A DNA stretch of 64,000 nucleotides from contig OZ026840.1 in assembly GCA_964023205.1 (NCBI GenBank), positions 29,330,064-29,394,063 of the forward strand, written 5' to 3'. Source of the stretch: Lutraria lutraria (lineage: Eukaryota > Mollusca > Bivalvia > Venerida > Mactridae). The position numbers and the translations under genes were made by a program. Shown one piece after another: positions 1 to 10,895 of the stretch (the first letter of the stretch is position 1; every line of letters starts with the position of its first letter). Below the pieces are notes generated by a model, which worked only from the letters and a program-made list of their open reading frames with translations, was not told the DNA's origin and did not search any database.

Positions 1-1620
1 GACACAGAAAGATAAAAGTTTCAAAGAGTTCTAAATGACAACAAATAATTGGGATTCTCAAACCTGGGTTTCCTCATGATGTTTGTAGCACTACAAATTA
101 CAATCCAAAAATCACTTCTGATTGGTTGATGAAAAAATGTGGGTGTTGTCACAGGTCTATGTGCACAATGCCACAATTCGTATCCCAACTGGTACACATA
201 AGTCTCAGCCAGAAATCCTCACTGCCCACCAATCTGTCACCCTCTAAATTGTACAAAAGAACCCAAGGGTATAACATGTGGGTATATTTAGGGATAATGA
301 AATGAATGAAGACAACACACTATGAAGACAATGTTTACTACATAGTACCTCAAGCATCTGTACTTTACTTACCAGATACTTTGAAAAGAAGTATGAATAT
401 GACATAAGGTAATCTAAAATATTAATAAGACATGCAAAAGACTAGTCTAGATATCTTAGTTAGTATTGTCAAGTTAATTTTTCTTCTTTTTTTTTGGTCA
501 TACTGATGCTGTGATGGACCCATTCTGGGATTCCTTATAATGGCATTAATTAGGTAACACATTTTCAAATTTATGACCTAAAGTTTTTCTAAAATTATTA
601 AGCGGTCTATTAAACAATATGTCAGAAATTTCTACATCATGTATCAATTGTATGTTTTTAATTAGATAAATAATGAAGCATATTCATGATAGTATTATAT
701 ATTTGGTTACTATTTGGTATAACACAAATTTATAGTATAAGAAGGTATAGCAGCTCACACACCGACAGCAAGGAAAAAATAAAGCCATTAAACATTAACA
801 AAATTTCTGTTTCACATGTACTACAAACCGATTATTTTTTTCTTCTTCTTCATGTAATAAGACATAATATAAGTATCTCACCTGCATTACTGTACTTGTT
901 GAACTTACTGTACAAGATATAAGGTCATGGTGAGGCTCGCACAATACTGTCTTTTAGTTTATATTGTGAGCATGACTAAAACTATACTTGTGTCAATTTG
1001 GTGTTAATTTAATAACTCCCCCACCTCCCCTTGAACGCCTCTAGCCAAGACCTATGATTATATAGGTCATTGTCTCGAGGCTGGGCCCTGAGGCAAGGCG
1101 CTCTATACCAGTCGCAACGACTCAATCAAATAGAATTATAGACCTTCACTTCAGGCAATTACATATCTTCTTTTGGTAAAAAAATAAGACAAATGGCAGC
1201 TGTCCTATTTTCTTAATAAGTTAATTATTATATTACAGGAAAAATATGAACTCGCGAAAATATATTACAAACAGAAATTGGTTATGACCGTACAGCGAAA
1301 GTTTCTGATGTTATAATGATGCTCATCATTTAGTTTTAACAGAAATTGAACTTCAGATGAGATAGAGCTCACAATGACCTGTCTTAGAATAAAAAAATCA
1401 TCATTCGTAGATAGAGCAACACTAACCAGCTAGATTATGTAGAATCACAAGCCTTATTCGGGTCAAAGTCCTCATAATTTATGCATATAGGGCCTAATTA
1501 AAAAAATTGTAAAAGAATAAGAAATGCATTCATTACACAGCATATCTCAAACTATCCAGTAAATGCTTGTACATTGTAAACCTTTAAAGAATTCCTCATA
1601 CTCCTAAGATTATTTCCGTC
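1..1620. other. No gene recognised
   Basis: I see no convincing exon on either strand. The stretch is AT-rich with short stop-free runs only. A short tRNA-related or SINE-like patch may lie near 1030-1120, but I could not assign it to a family present elsewhere in the window. Confidence 0.5.
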
Positions 1621-1624
1621 AGCT

Positions 1625-2120
1625 GCTTTCAAAATGGCGGCTTTCCAACTTTCTCTCCGGTAGCATATATGACGTCATGCTTTGTCCGAGATACTCCGAT
1701 TTTATATTCCAAATATGGTCTGCCCAGCATAGACCATCCTTCATGTGTTAAGTCGACGTTTCTTTAACAAACGGAGAAATATTGACTATCAAATCGAATG
1801 GACAAGTTAAATAATCTATTAACCATCTTAATACTCCAATAATCCTCACCACCCTCGGATAAAAAAAGAAAATGGCGGCATTTAAAGAGCACCTGCTTTC
1901 GAACCTTTTGCAATAGACAATAGAGAATAGTTCACTAAAATTGTTCCAAAATAAAGTAATAGTATTTTTTATTGGTTTTTCTGTTTATTGAAGAAAAGAA
2001 AAGCTATATTTGTCTTTTTATGATGCATATTTTCATTTGACAGTTGCGAGCGCGTTATTTACAAACTAAGCATCGGTGTGCGTGCAGTGATGACGTCACA
2101 CGAACTCGCGCATGCGTACG
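1625..2120. promoter_or_regulatory. Promoter-like block upstream of the 2250 gene
   Basis: Several vertebrate-type core promoter motifs cluster here. There are palindromic CRE sites TGACGTCA at 1670-1677 and 2091-2098, YY1-type motifs AAAATGGCGGC at about 1632-1642 and 1869-1879, and an NRF1-like CGCGCATGCGT at 2107-2117. The DNA around 2040-2120 is locally richer in CpG than its surroundings. The block lies 130-620 bases upstream of the proposed start at 2250 and would suit a broadly or ciliary/testis-expressed gene. It could also drive a gene running left out of the window. The motif matches are seen directly; function is inferred. Confidence 0.5.
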
Positions 2121-2249
2121 AATGAGCGTAAACAAAAAGGTTCGAAAGGAGGTGGGTTTCGAGAATAGGTGCTTAGACGAAACTACACTCATGCACCGTG
2201 GATCATGTTATAATTATAGTTTGACACTATGATCATTTAATTTAAGTGT

Positions 2250-5200
2250 ATGCTGCCATGTTTAAAAGGAAAAACGGAAATTCCGACACCAAAGTTTACA
2301 GAAGACGAAGAAACAGCTGACAATGTAAAGGATGACCTAGAAAGATCAGTGAAAGAGAAAACTGTAACCCTCACTGATGAGTGGTGTAATATTGTCAAGG
2401 CATTACTGGGAGAGTTTAAAGATGTTGTTATAGAATCATGGAGGTTGTTCTTACTCGAAAAGATTGTCAGAGAGGAAACACTGGAACCGGTAAGTCTACA
2501 GTGGATATGACTAAATAACTAATATGAATCCAGCACGGTTTCTATCGTAGGATTAGCATGCGTTATTATATAAGTATAGTTATGTCTTTTTTATATCTAC
2601 AGTCTTACATTTATTCATTATGAAAAAATGTAATACCGAGGCATCGTCAAACCTGTGAACAAAGGTCACCATTGACAAGAACATAATATGACATTTATGG
2701 TCAGGGGACTTTCATTTAGAGGTCGTTTTATTCAAATAATCGGTGACTGTTTTTTTGATTATGTCATTGATTCATAGGGTGGTCTTTATTCGGAGATGGC
2801 TAACACAGTTTTGACTTCATATCACGTGATTCGTCGATGCTTAACAAGTTAACAAGGCTTTTAATACCCGGACAACATTTGGTTACTAATATTTTTTAGA
2901 TATCATGATTGAATCTATTTCAGTTGGAAGAAGAGATGTACAAGATAGCCTACGATAGAATATACAGCACAATAAATGACGGCATCACAGCTTTAATACA
3001 AGGTTGTAAAATTGATGAACTCTTTGGTTGTATTTTGAATACTGTTGCCGTTCTTAACACATTCGATACCTTCTGTGAGGTTTCTGTTGTAGACATGCTG
3101 AGGAAAAAGTCTTTAAAAAGTGTCCGTTTGTATGTGTGAATCTACAGACAATATAGTTAGTGTTGCATCGTTTAATTTATTATGTCTTTGTTGGCATTGA
3201 CTTAATACTAAGTATAAACTTGGCATTGACTTAACACTAAGTATAAAGTCGGAATTGACTTAACACTAAGTATAAAGTTGACATTGACTCAACACTAAGT
3301 ATAAAGTTGACATTGACTTAATACTAAGTATACAGTTGGCATTGACTTAATTAATACTAAGTATAAAGTTGACATTGACTTATCACTAAGTATTAAGTTA
3401 ACATTGACTTAACACTAAGTATAAAGTTGTCATTGACTTAATACTAAGTATTAAGTTGGCATTGACTTAATACTAAGTATAAAATTGGCATTGCCTTATT
3501 ACTAAGAATAAAGTTGGCATTGACTGAATACTAAGTATAAAGTTGGCATTGACTTAATACTAAATATAAAGGTATTAAGCATATAAGTTCAGGGAGTCTG
3601 TTTAAAACGTCGAACGAGTCTGTGTTTAACACCGATGTTTCGGTTATATACAGTGGTCGGTTCACCCAAGCAACTTTTCATAGCTGTATTATAACCAATA
3701 TTATTTACTGTCAACAAAGGAACCAGCAACTTCTCCACATAATTATGAAGAATGGTCAGCATTTTGTGAAATTTTCATAGAAGGGTATATAACCTACCGC
3801 GACATGGATTTGATACCGGATGGCCGGGTTACTAATCCAGAACACTAACCACTGGATTACAGCCGAGGCCAGTGATCCTAGAGATGTAACCATAGAGTGG
3901 AAGTATCATAGAATATCTCCAACCAAATTCCAATATAAGCCTATTCATTATTATACTGTTTGTAAATATAATGTATCCACGGTAAAATAGATTAGACTAT
4001 TTCTACTTTGCAGTGACTTTATAGTTAGAAGAACGCCAGTCAATTAGTATACTTGATGTCCGTGAAATATTATTATCCTGACCTACTGGTAAGTTCAGAT
4101 TCTAACATAATCGTAAAATAATCTTACATTGATTCCATGAGCCGATCAAAGCACTAACACTCCTCATGGAAACAGAGCGTACATACTTACACGGAAACAT
4201 GTACCGGGAACCAGTTAAACATTTACATGGCTGGTGAAAAAAGCGTAGTACTTCGGTCCGCATCATAATTCATGTGCGTCAAGCGAAACCTGATAATTTA
4301 AAACAAACTGTCCTCACTGTAAATGTCACATTTTGTACGTATTACCACAATTTGGTCATTTTCACGGTTATGATTGTACTATCAAATGAATAGACTTTCC
4401 ATTTTGTATGTAATCACGAATCCCCTTCAATGTTTACAGCAACATCGAAATACTTTCCTAACCCCTGTGGCTTATTTCGAACACCCCGATGTAAAAGAAT
4501 TGAAAAAGGGGCAACACTATAGGGGTTACAGACAGTGGAACCTAGCGGGAAGCAACGATAACTTACTTGCAGATGACATCTTATGTGGTAAGCTTAGATT
4601 TTCCGAAATAAATACATGTATTTATCTTGCTATCTCTTATGTGGCCAGCTTAGATGTTTCAGAAAAATCAGTCGATCTTTCATCTCGCACTCTCTGTCTC
4701 CTTCAGTTTTTTGTCGTCAACGAAATAAGCGTCGGTTTGACAGGCAATATGCTTATAAACACGACTTAAGTACTTTTAAATATATGTTAATGTATATGAT
4801 ATTCTTAATAGAAAGAATATCTCAAAATGATAACCTCCCTTTGGTGTTTTATATTTAGGCTTACACTATTTAACGAATTGTTCATGTTTCTCTAAAAGAG
4901 ATTGGATGATCTGAAAGGCAACTTCTGAATTATTCTAGAGTAAAGAATCCTAAATAATGAGTTTAATATGGAATCAAATTGTTTGCAGATTTCCCAAGGG
5001 AAAATATTTATGTGACAGCAAACCAGAAGGTAAAGGGACTGAGCCAGGGAGAATTGAAATTAAAGCAAGGTAAGCTAGTATTGTTGAATACAAGTCTTTA
5101 TATATATATGTAGTAATTTATAGTTCTATGAAAAATTGACAACTATTGTCAATGTTTCGTCATATGTGAAGAAGTTGCCGGCTCTATGTTGAAGGTTAAG

Positions 5201-5823
5201 TTAGTACTGGTAAGAATACTTTCTAGTTTCTAGTAAATCTGGTTAAGTGAACCAAATTTGGATGAACCAACCATTGTGTATATTAACTGAAAAACGGGGG
5301 TAAATGCACTGGAATAAAGATTATGGCATGCTTTTGGACAAACAATTTAAATTTGAAAATGTCATACTTTGATAGGTTACATGTGTTAAGGAACCTTTTG
5401 GACGTATCTGACCTCGTATCTTTCCTTAATTAAGAATCTGATTACAGGGCCGTAGCCAATTAATTTTGACTATAATGTTTTTAATATGAGGTTATAACTT
5501 ATTATATCGCCCCCTCCACATTCTGAGACAAAATCTTAAATTAGTCCCCCAATAATGACTGTAATGCAGTTTTTAAAAGGGGCTTGATTCTTTAATTTAC
5601 TCCCCATTACAGTTGCAAGAAAAAATCAAAGATTAGCCCCTGCGCCAAATCTAAAATCGCATACTACGGGCCTGTATTTACTTGTATTTCTCCCTCTCTT
5701 CAAGGTATGAAGATAAAACAGAAGCTTGTATCATGCGATGGGAAAACAGGATTTGGGTGGACAAGACATTTCAGAGGTGGACCAAAAACATACGGGTTTT
5801 ATCCCACCAAAGCAACAACATGA
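2250..5823 (+). CDS. Conserved-looking hypothetical protein, five exons (~247 aa)
   Basis: I do not recognise the family. Five exons join in one frame: 2250-2489, 2924-3079, 4440-4587, 4989-5069 and 5705-5823. All have CAG or AAG acceptors; donors are GTAAG except the weak AG|GTTTCT after 3079, which is the least certain border. Phases agree throughout (0, 0, 1, 1) and the protein is about 247 residues. The N-terminal part is acidic and helical, with Trp and Leu/Ile-rich segments (EWCNIVKALL, ESWRLFLLEK). The C-terminal part is basic and aromatic (HYRGYRQWNL, GFGWTRHFRGGPKTYGFYP). There is no signal peptide or membrane segment. AATAAA lies 5 bases after the stop, at 5829-5834. The Gly/Tyr/Arg-rich tail recalls small ciliary or sperm microtubule proteins, but that is a guess. 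A minisatellite, a SINE and an F2 element occupy intron 2. Confidence 0.6.
2644..2818. mobile_element. F1 MITE (TCAAACCTGTG ends), intron copy
   Basis: This element starts TCAAACCTGTGAACAAAGG and ends with an approximate inverse copy around ACACAGTTTTGA. The inside repeats the motif of sentence-like blocks 'GGCC(A)TTTATTC' in both orientations, so it can fold on itself. At least nine related copies lie in this window, and better copies have TACAGTCAAACC ends, suggesting a Tc1/pogo-type non-autonomous element with TA target. This copy sits in the first intron of the 2250 gene. Confidence 0.6.
3191..3571. repeat. 29-bp minisatellite, ~13 copies
   Basis: The unit is about 29 bp, beginning TTGGCATTGACTTAATACTA and continuing AGTATAAAG, repeated about 13 times with 5-15% divergence between units. 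It lies in the intron between exons 2 and 3 of the unrecognised gene. There is no open frame through it. Confidence 0.9.
3716..3870 (-). mobile_element. tRNA-derived SINE fragment (family shared with 17930-18108)
   Basis: Read on the minus strand, the right end is tRNA-like. It has a box-A-like segment around CCAGTGGTTAGTG and a degraded box B around the ATCAAATCC stretch. The body, with ACCAGCAACTTCTCCAC, matches the SINE at 17930-18108. It is diverged, so it is an old insertion. Confidence 0.55.
4144..4297 (+). mobile_element. F2 dispersed repeat, diverged copy
   Basis: This is a diverged member of a roughly 190-bp family. The family starts ATCAAAGTACTGAAAGTACT, has a central GGGAACTAGTTTAACAATT and CATGGCGGA core, and ends near GAGTGACGGCTATGGAAAG. 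Better copies lie at 21279, 22399, 26330 and 59648. It has no coding capacity and no clear tRNA head. Confidence 0.55.
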
Positions 5824-7593
5824 AACAAAATAAATGCATACATTTAAATTTCTACATACAAATATATTTTCTGCTAATAACATTTTACTACAATTATCAG
5901 CATTGGCTTGTGTTATTTTTAATTTTATATACGCACGTCTTGAAAGGACGTATTTTGGGACAATAATTGCCTGAAGTTGAACAAGAAAAACTATAACAAA
6001 ACGTTATAGGTAGACGAATTACAACTAGCATAATGGTTTGTTTTTTGTATAAAGTTGCTTTTTTCATAAAAGATATTGACTGTATATTTTATTCAATCCT
6101 CCACTAAGGAGAGTATAAACTATTTATATGATATGAGTAATAGACATTATAATGACAATCATGAGTATTTGACAAATTAATCAATTCATGTATATAATTC
6201 ACAAGCACATGGTGATATCATACCCTACATCAATCAAATAGAATCAACCCTAAATGTTAACGAATTCACCATAAATCTGAGCACTATCATACAACCACAT
6301 TGAACTTCAAATAGCCACACAACAACTTATTAAAGGCAATGCCTTCATGCTTTACTTACCTGTCAACTATTAATAGATTCAGTCATCACCATTAGCCATT
6401 CAAATGGCCAGGATTAGCCAAACTAGTAATAGACACTACACTATATACTCACAAACAGCTATAATTAACTAATACTCATAAGCATAATTCGTCTTGAAAA
6501 AAAATCAATTCAATCTTCCGATCTTCACCAACTTTTTTTTTGAAATCCATTTATTTATCCCGTCACTCCGCCACATGAACATTATGGGGGTCGAAGCAAT
6601 TCCCACAATAGTTTTAGTGTATTTTTCAACGTGTAAGTATGTTGGGTATACCAAAATGTTAAATCAGATTATATTTAAATATGGCCGTGCGGAAACCTCG
6701 TGTGGATTCTTTTTTGGTGGGTCCCTTATGTAATAGCTGCATGTTCAATGTATTTAGCCTGTTTGCACTAGTTACCTGGGGGGTAAGGGTTCCTGGGTGG
6801 ATTGGGGGTTAAGGGTCCCTGTGGGAGGGGGTAAGGGTCCCTGGAGGAAGGCGTGTCTCTAATACGTTAACATTATTTAATATTCTAAACGATATTTATA
6901 AAATACGTGCACATATTCTACAATCAGGGTACGGCTTACGGAAGTACAATGAGGGTCACGGTATGCTAAGGTCAAATACAACAACAGATTATTAGTAGAT
7001 TGCCATTAGTGTTTCTCAGATGAGTCATGCAAAAGGGATAGAAGAAATCATTATTTCAAAATCATAAAAAACTACATCATTAGAAAGATAAAACAGTTAT
7101 CCGATTTTTGTGTGACCTTAAAAACACACCAGAGATGTTCTAGGTAATAGGGGACATTACCAGGACCCCCATTGAGTGACTCCTGGACCTCCCTAGCGTG
7201 CTTCGGCTTAAATTTGTTTCTGGCTATACGTCACTGGAGAAAATTGTTCTTGAAGGAATATGATTCAGTGTTGACATCCCTTTGGAATGGAATTCATGAA
7301 AATATATTTTATTCTTGAACTATTCTTGTATACTTCATAAATAGTTCATGAAATATGAACTACTATTTGACTGTGCATTGGTTTACGTTGGTGTGCTGAT
7401 AAGTATATGCATTTGTAATTATCAAGACAATTAGAATTTTAATCAGATTTACATTTTATTGCACAAGAATTTGTACTCAACATGTCATTGTGTCATAACG
7501 TATAATAATAATACGAAGGATGGTCATAATATCTGAGAACTTTCGCAATAATATTATCAATTTCAACCATATGTGAATACGTTCTACTCCTTT
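5824..7593. other. Intergenic, no gene; G-rich cluster at 6773-6845
   Basis: No exon is evident. The only striking feature is a block at about 6773-6845. It repeats GGGGTAAGGGTCCCTG-like units about four times and has many runs of three or more Gs on the plus strand, giving strong G-quadruplex potential. Confidence 0.6.
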
Positions 7594-7788
7594 TCAAAGT
7601 AGACCCCATGTGACGTAATGCACTGGGTTGTTACATCTCTCCAACCAAGAATCAAAGGTGTGACGTAGGCCGTCACGTGACAACACTCTCAACGCCGCCG
7701 TAAAAGCTCTACCAAGCTCCTCCCGAGACTCAAAAATATGACCCCGCAACAGATCTTTAACACTTGGAAAGAGAAAGACATGGGCCAC
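7594..7788 (-). pseudogene. Mariner-type transposase C-terminal relic
   Basis: A 64-residue minus-strand frame reads FLFPSVKDLLRGHIFES, then REELGRAFTAALRVL, then FDSWLERC. Mariner transposases have this arrangement just after the last catalytic Asp: an FLFP-x-LK-x-x-LRG-x-x-F motif, an acidic helix and a W-x-x-R-x-x-C motif. The catalytic D,D,D triad, the DNA-binding half and the terminal repeats are not visible. The expected tail continues in the same frame only beyond a stop. It is a short, dead fragment. Confidence 0.65.
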
Positions 7789-8763
7789 GCTTTACTGTAA
7801 ATACACCTTTATAGATTGTCAAAGAAAATATGGCGAAAGTTCTCGCATATACTGATCACCACTTGTACGTATGCATTCCTTTTTTATACATAACAAATTG
7901 TGAAGAAGAATTTCATAAGATATAGTACAGTATAACCTCACACACCAAACACTTCAATATTACGACCACTTCATTTTAACGACCACGGATTGTCTTACAT
8001 CGGGCCGATTTTCAATATTTCCTATCAATGCCGATTTTTCATTAATACCACCTTAGAATTAAAATGTACTTTGTTTGGTCCCAAAGTTAGTCATAATACA
8101 TTTATTTACCGCAAACTTGTCGCTAATTAAAGTGATTTGGTATTGTTACAATCAAAGTATAAATTTCGTCGGCTTATTTCTACAACCCTGTAACTCGATA
8201 GCGATATTTTGATTTTGCTATCATTTTGCGTCTCGACGAGTTATTTACAATGAACATACTTACCTGCTTCTAGATCTCCCCTAAATAAAGTGAATCCAAA
8301 TTCCTCAAACCCGTAACTCGCTCATTGACGCCAAACTTCAAAACACCAAATGCGGTTTTCTCAGAATAGGAAAAATGACATACGAGTTTGTGGAAATAAG
8401 CCGACGTAATACTACGGTAATAATTATGATAACATCAGAATACAGCTGACCTTGGTTACCCCGGGAAAATTCTAATACATACATATCAAATGGAAACAGT
8501 TCAATGTTTGCTCTACATTAAAGATACAGAAGTTTTTTAGTGCTAGCAATTTATTTTCAATCTAAAAAAACCTATTTACAGACGAATATGTTTTTTATTT
8601 TGCTAAATTCGACCCGCTTTTCAAGGAATTCCGAATGAAATTTACTGTTGTAAAAGTCTTCGATTATATTTATAATGGCGTTATAACAAAGCCATCAGTT
8701 AAAAGAGAAAAATAGTGTTGCTGTTTTAAATCTGGTACACGAAGGGGAAACCTATTCTTTGTT

Positions 8764-9040
8764 TGGATGTAAACGGTTGATCGATTAACCGTTTGTTTGT
8801 CCGATTAAGCGGTCATTAAATCAGTAATCGATTATTCGAAAGAAATAGGAAGAAGCAAGTAAAATATAATACATGTATTAAATTAATAACTACAAAATAA
8901 ATTTTTTAGTCAATACGCGGATGTTATCTTGTCAATAAGTTGGTCGACCATATGTGCGAACAATACAACACTTGAGCAAATGACATCGATCTGGGACCAC
9001 TATACACACTTACACATATATCGTTGATTGTTTAATTAAA
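8764..9040. mobile_element. hAT-like element fragment (same family as 18304-19470)
   Basis: The segment GGATGTAAACGGTTGATCGA and the following run of TTAATCGATT motifs match one end of the complete element at 18304-19470. The inner stretch with AAGTTGGTCGACC and TGGGACCACTATACACAC also matches that element in reverse order. No second end or target duplication is visible, so this is a truncated copy. To its left, 7926-8000 has another element-like end (TACAGTATAACCTC). Confidence 0.6.
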
Positions 9041-9117
9041 GACAGAAAAAAGTTAGAAATCATTCCCAGCTGGATAAGTAACTTTCCATTTAACCAAAGT
9101 TCACTTTGTGTCACAAG

Positions 9118-9250
9118 TACGTATCGCCGCGGTCCAGAAAAGAGCCTGTGTAAAACTCGCTTTTAATCTACTAGGTGGACTGGGGTACACATGACACTCA
9201 TAACGTCGTCCATTATGTCCAAACACAATTCCTCTACAGAGGTAGCTGAA
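9118..9250 (-). CDS. Possible terminal exon, product unknown
   Basis: On the minus strand a strong polypyrimidine-CAG acceptor at about 9251 leads into 45 open codons containing LCRGIVFGHNGRRYECHVYP and a final TCDTK before a stop. The cysteine content and position downstream of the last sushi exon (10896) suggest a 3' exon of the astacin gene. However, the entry phase (2) does not fit the phase-1 exit of that exon, so at least one more exon would be required. It may instead be a chance open stretch. Confidence 0.25.
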
Positions 9251-9287
9251 AAAAATATAAAAAAATAGGGTCGCATTAAAAGATACA

Positions 9288-9353
9288 TTACGACCTCCCT
9301 AAAACAGCCATCAATGGGAAGGATAAAATGGCTGTTGCATCGAGGTGGCTATT
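9288..9353. mobile_element. F4 inverted-repeat element, partial
   Basis: ACGACCTCCCTAAAACAGCC and AAATGGCTGTTGCATCGAGG form the two arms of a small foldback structure. They match the longer element at 24022-24206, which has TACAGTG-AACCTCC ends. Confidence 0.45.
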
Positions 9354-10504
9354 GTTGAGAGAGTGAAACTACGTCATTTTGGGCTACCTGGCTGTAACAG
9401 GGAGGTGGCCGATATCTTGGTCATTAATATATTCGTATGGTATTTCCTCCCCTATGGTCAAAATTATTATCTCAAAATGGAGCGGGAAGTTTTTGAAACG
9501 TTTATAAAATTTATTCGTTGCATTCTATGATAGAAAAAGATTTATTGTGAGATTTTTGTTCAAAACATGGACAATATTTGAGTTATCGTCCCTTTAGATT
9601 TGCATTGAGCAGATACGGCAGAAATGCACAGTACTAGTATAATTATAAAATTAATGCAATGCCTTAAGGTAGAAAGATACTAACTTCCATATCTCTTTAT
9701 AAAATGGAGCGGACAAGTCTCGGAAATGTTTATAATTTTTATAGGTTTCCATTAATTATTTACCATGAGATTTCCTATGAACGATTTTCCCGTTAAATTT
9801 CACTGAAGCCTATCGGAGTAGGCCAATTGTCAAATATATAAGAGAAAAGTGAATCCATTTCAATGAAAACTCATGGTAAAAAAACGCAACAACACAATAT
9901 CAGTCTAATTTGATAAAGAAATATGTAGGTCACAATGAAAAATCAAAAGACATATATATTTTTCTTTCTATTAACAAGGGCATCAACTCATACAAAAAAT
10001 CAAAATGTGTCGTAAAATAGATTGAACTCTCAAAGAAATAATGATAATTGGGCAATTCTGTTTTTTTTTTTTTTGTAAAATAGAAGTAACAGTTTTGTGA
10101 AGCATTTAGAAAATACGTCTGAAAAGTACTGTGAGTATCCTAACACCTTAATATCGAATATTACTTTATAATGTTGGCAATTTTTAGTTATATTAATAAA
10201 AGCTAAAGGTGCCTGCCTACCTTGTAATGTCTGAACATTTCTTTTGACATTTTTCGAGTGTATTGGCCGGGACTGTAGTGCTCCAACCGGCGGATCTTGA
10301 AAACTTTGTGTTTTGTGTTATTGTGTATTTGTTAACTCCATTTGTACAGACTGAAAATTTAAAAAGTGAAAAGTTTCATGTTTTGTAGCAAACTCTCTTG
10401 TATTTCCATTTTCATTAAATATATCACGATGGTGTATGCCGTAATCTATGGAGGTCGTCTGTCTCGACTTTTTTCTACAACAAATCAAATACATATATTT
10501 CCAT

Positions 10505-10860
10505 TTCCTTATACATAAACTTCAAAATCGCCATTACTACTTTCATTATCATCATCACCATCATCTTTTCTACTTCCACAGTCACCACCAATACCATCAC
10601 TACTCTCATCACCGTCATCATCATCATTATCATCGTCATATTCATCAACTTAATAATCATCATAAACACCACCACCACCCCTATCATCAGCATCATCATT
10701 GACATTTTCATCATCATCATCAACGTCGTTGTCAAAATCATTATTATCACCACCACGGTCACAATCATCATCATCAACATCATTATGGTCATCAACACTG
10801 CCACCATGATTACCACCATCGCCATTATAACAATAATCCATACCATTATTTCTTTTACTA
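10505..10860. repeat. CAT/CAC trinucleotide microsatellite (impure)
   Basis: This is a 350-bp run of interrupted CAT, CAC and ATT triplets. It yields artificial His-rich (plus) and Met/Val-rich (minus) reading frames. There is no evidence that it is coding. It begins about 35 bases downstream of the last sushi exon of the astacin gene. Confidence 0.9.
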
Positions 10861-10895
10861 TTTAATCAATAATTATTATCATTACTTTTACTTAC

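Noticed and set aside
2044..2232. 62-codon frame with several Cys just before the 2250 gene
   Set aside because: It lies in the CpG-rich 5' region, is not in frame with the next exon and has no domain features; likely 5' UTR.
10448..10846. His-rich plus-strand and Met/Val-rich minus-strand frames
   Set aside because: Products of the CAT/CAC microsatellite; no splice or start context supports them.
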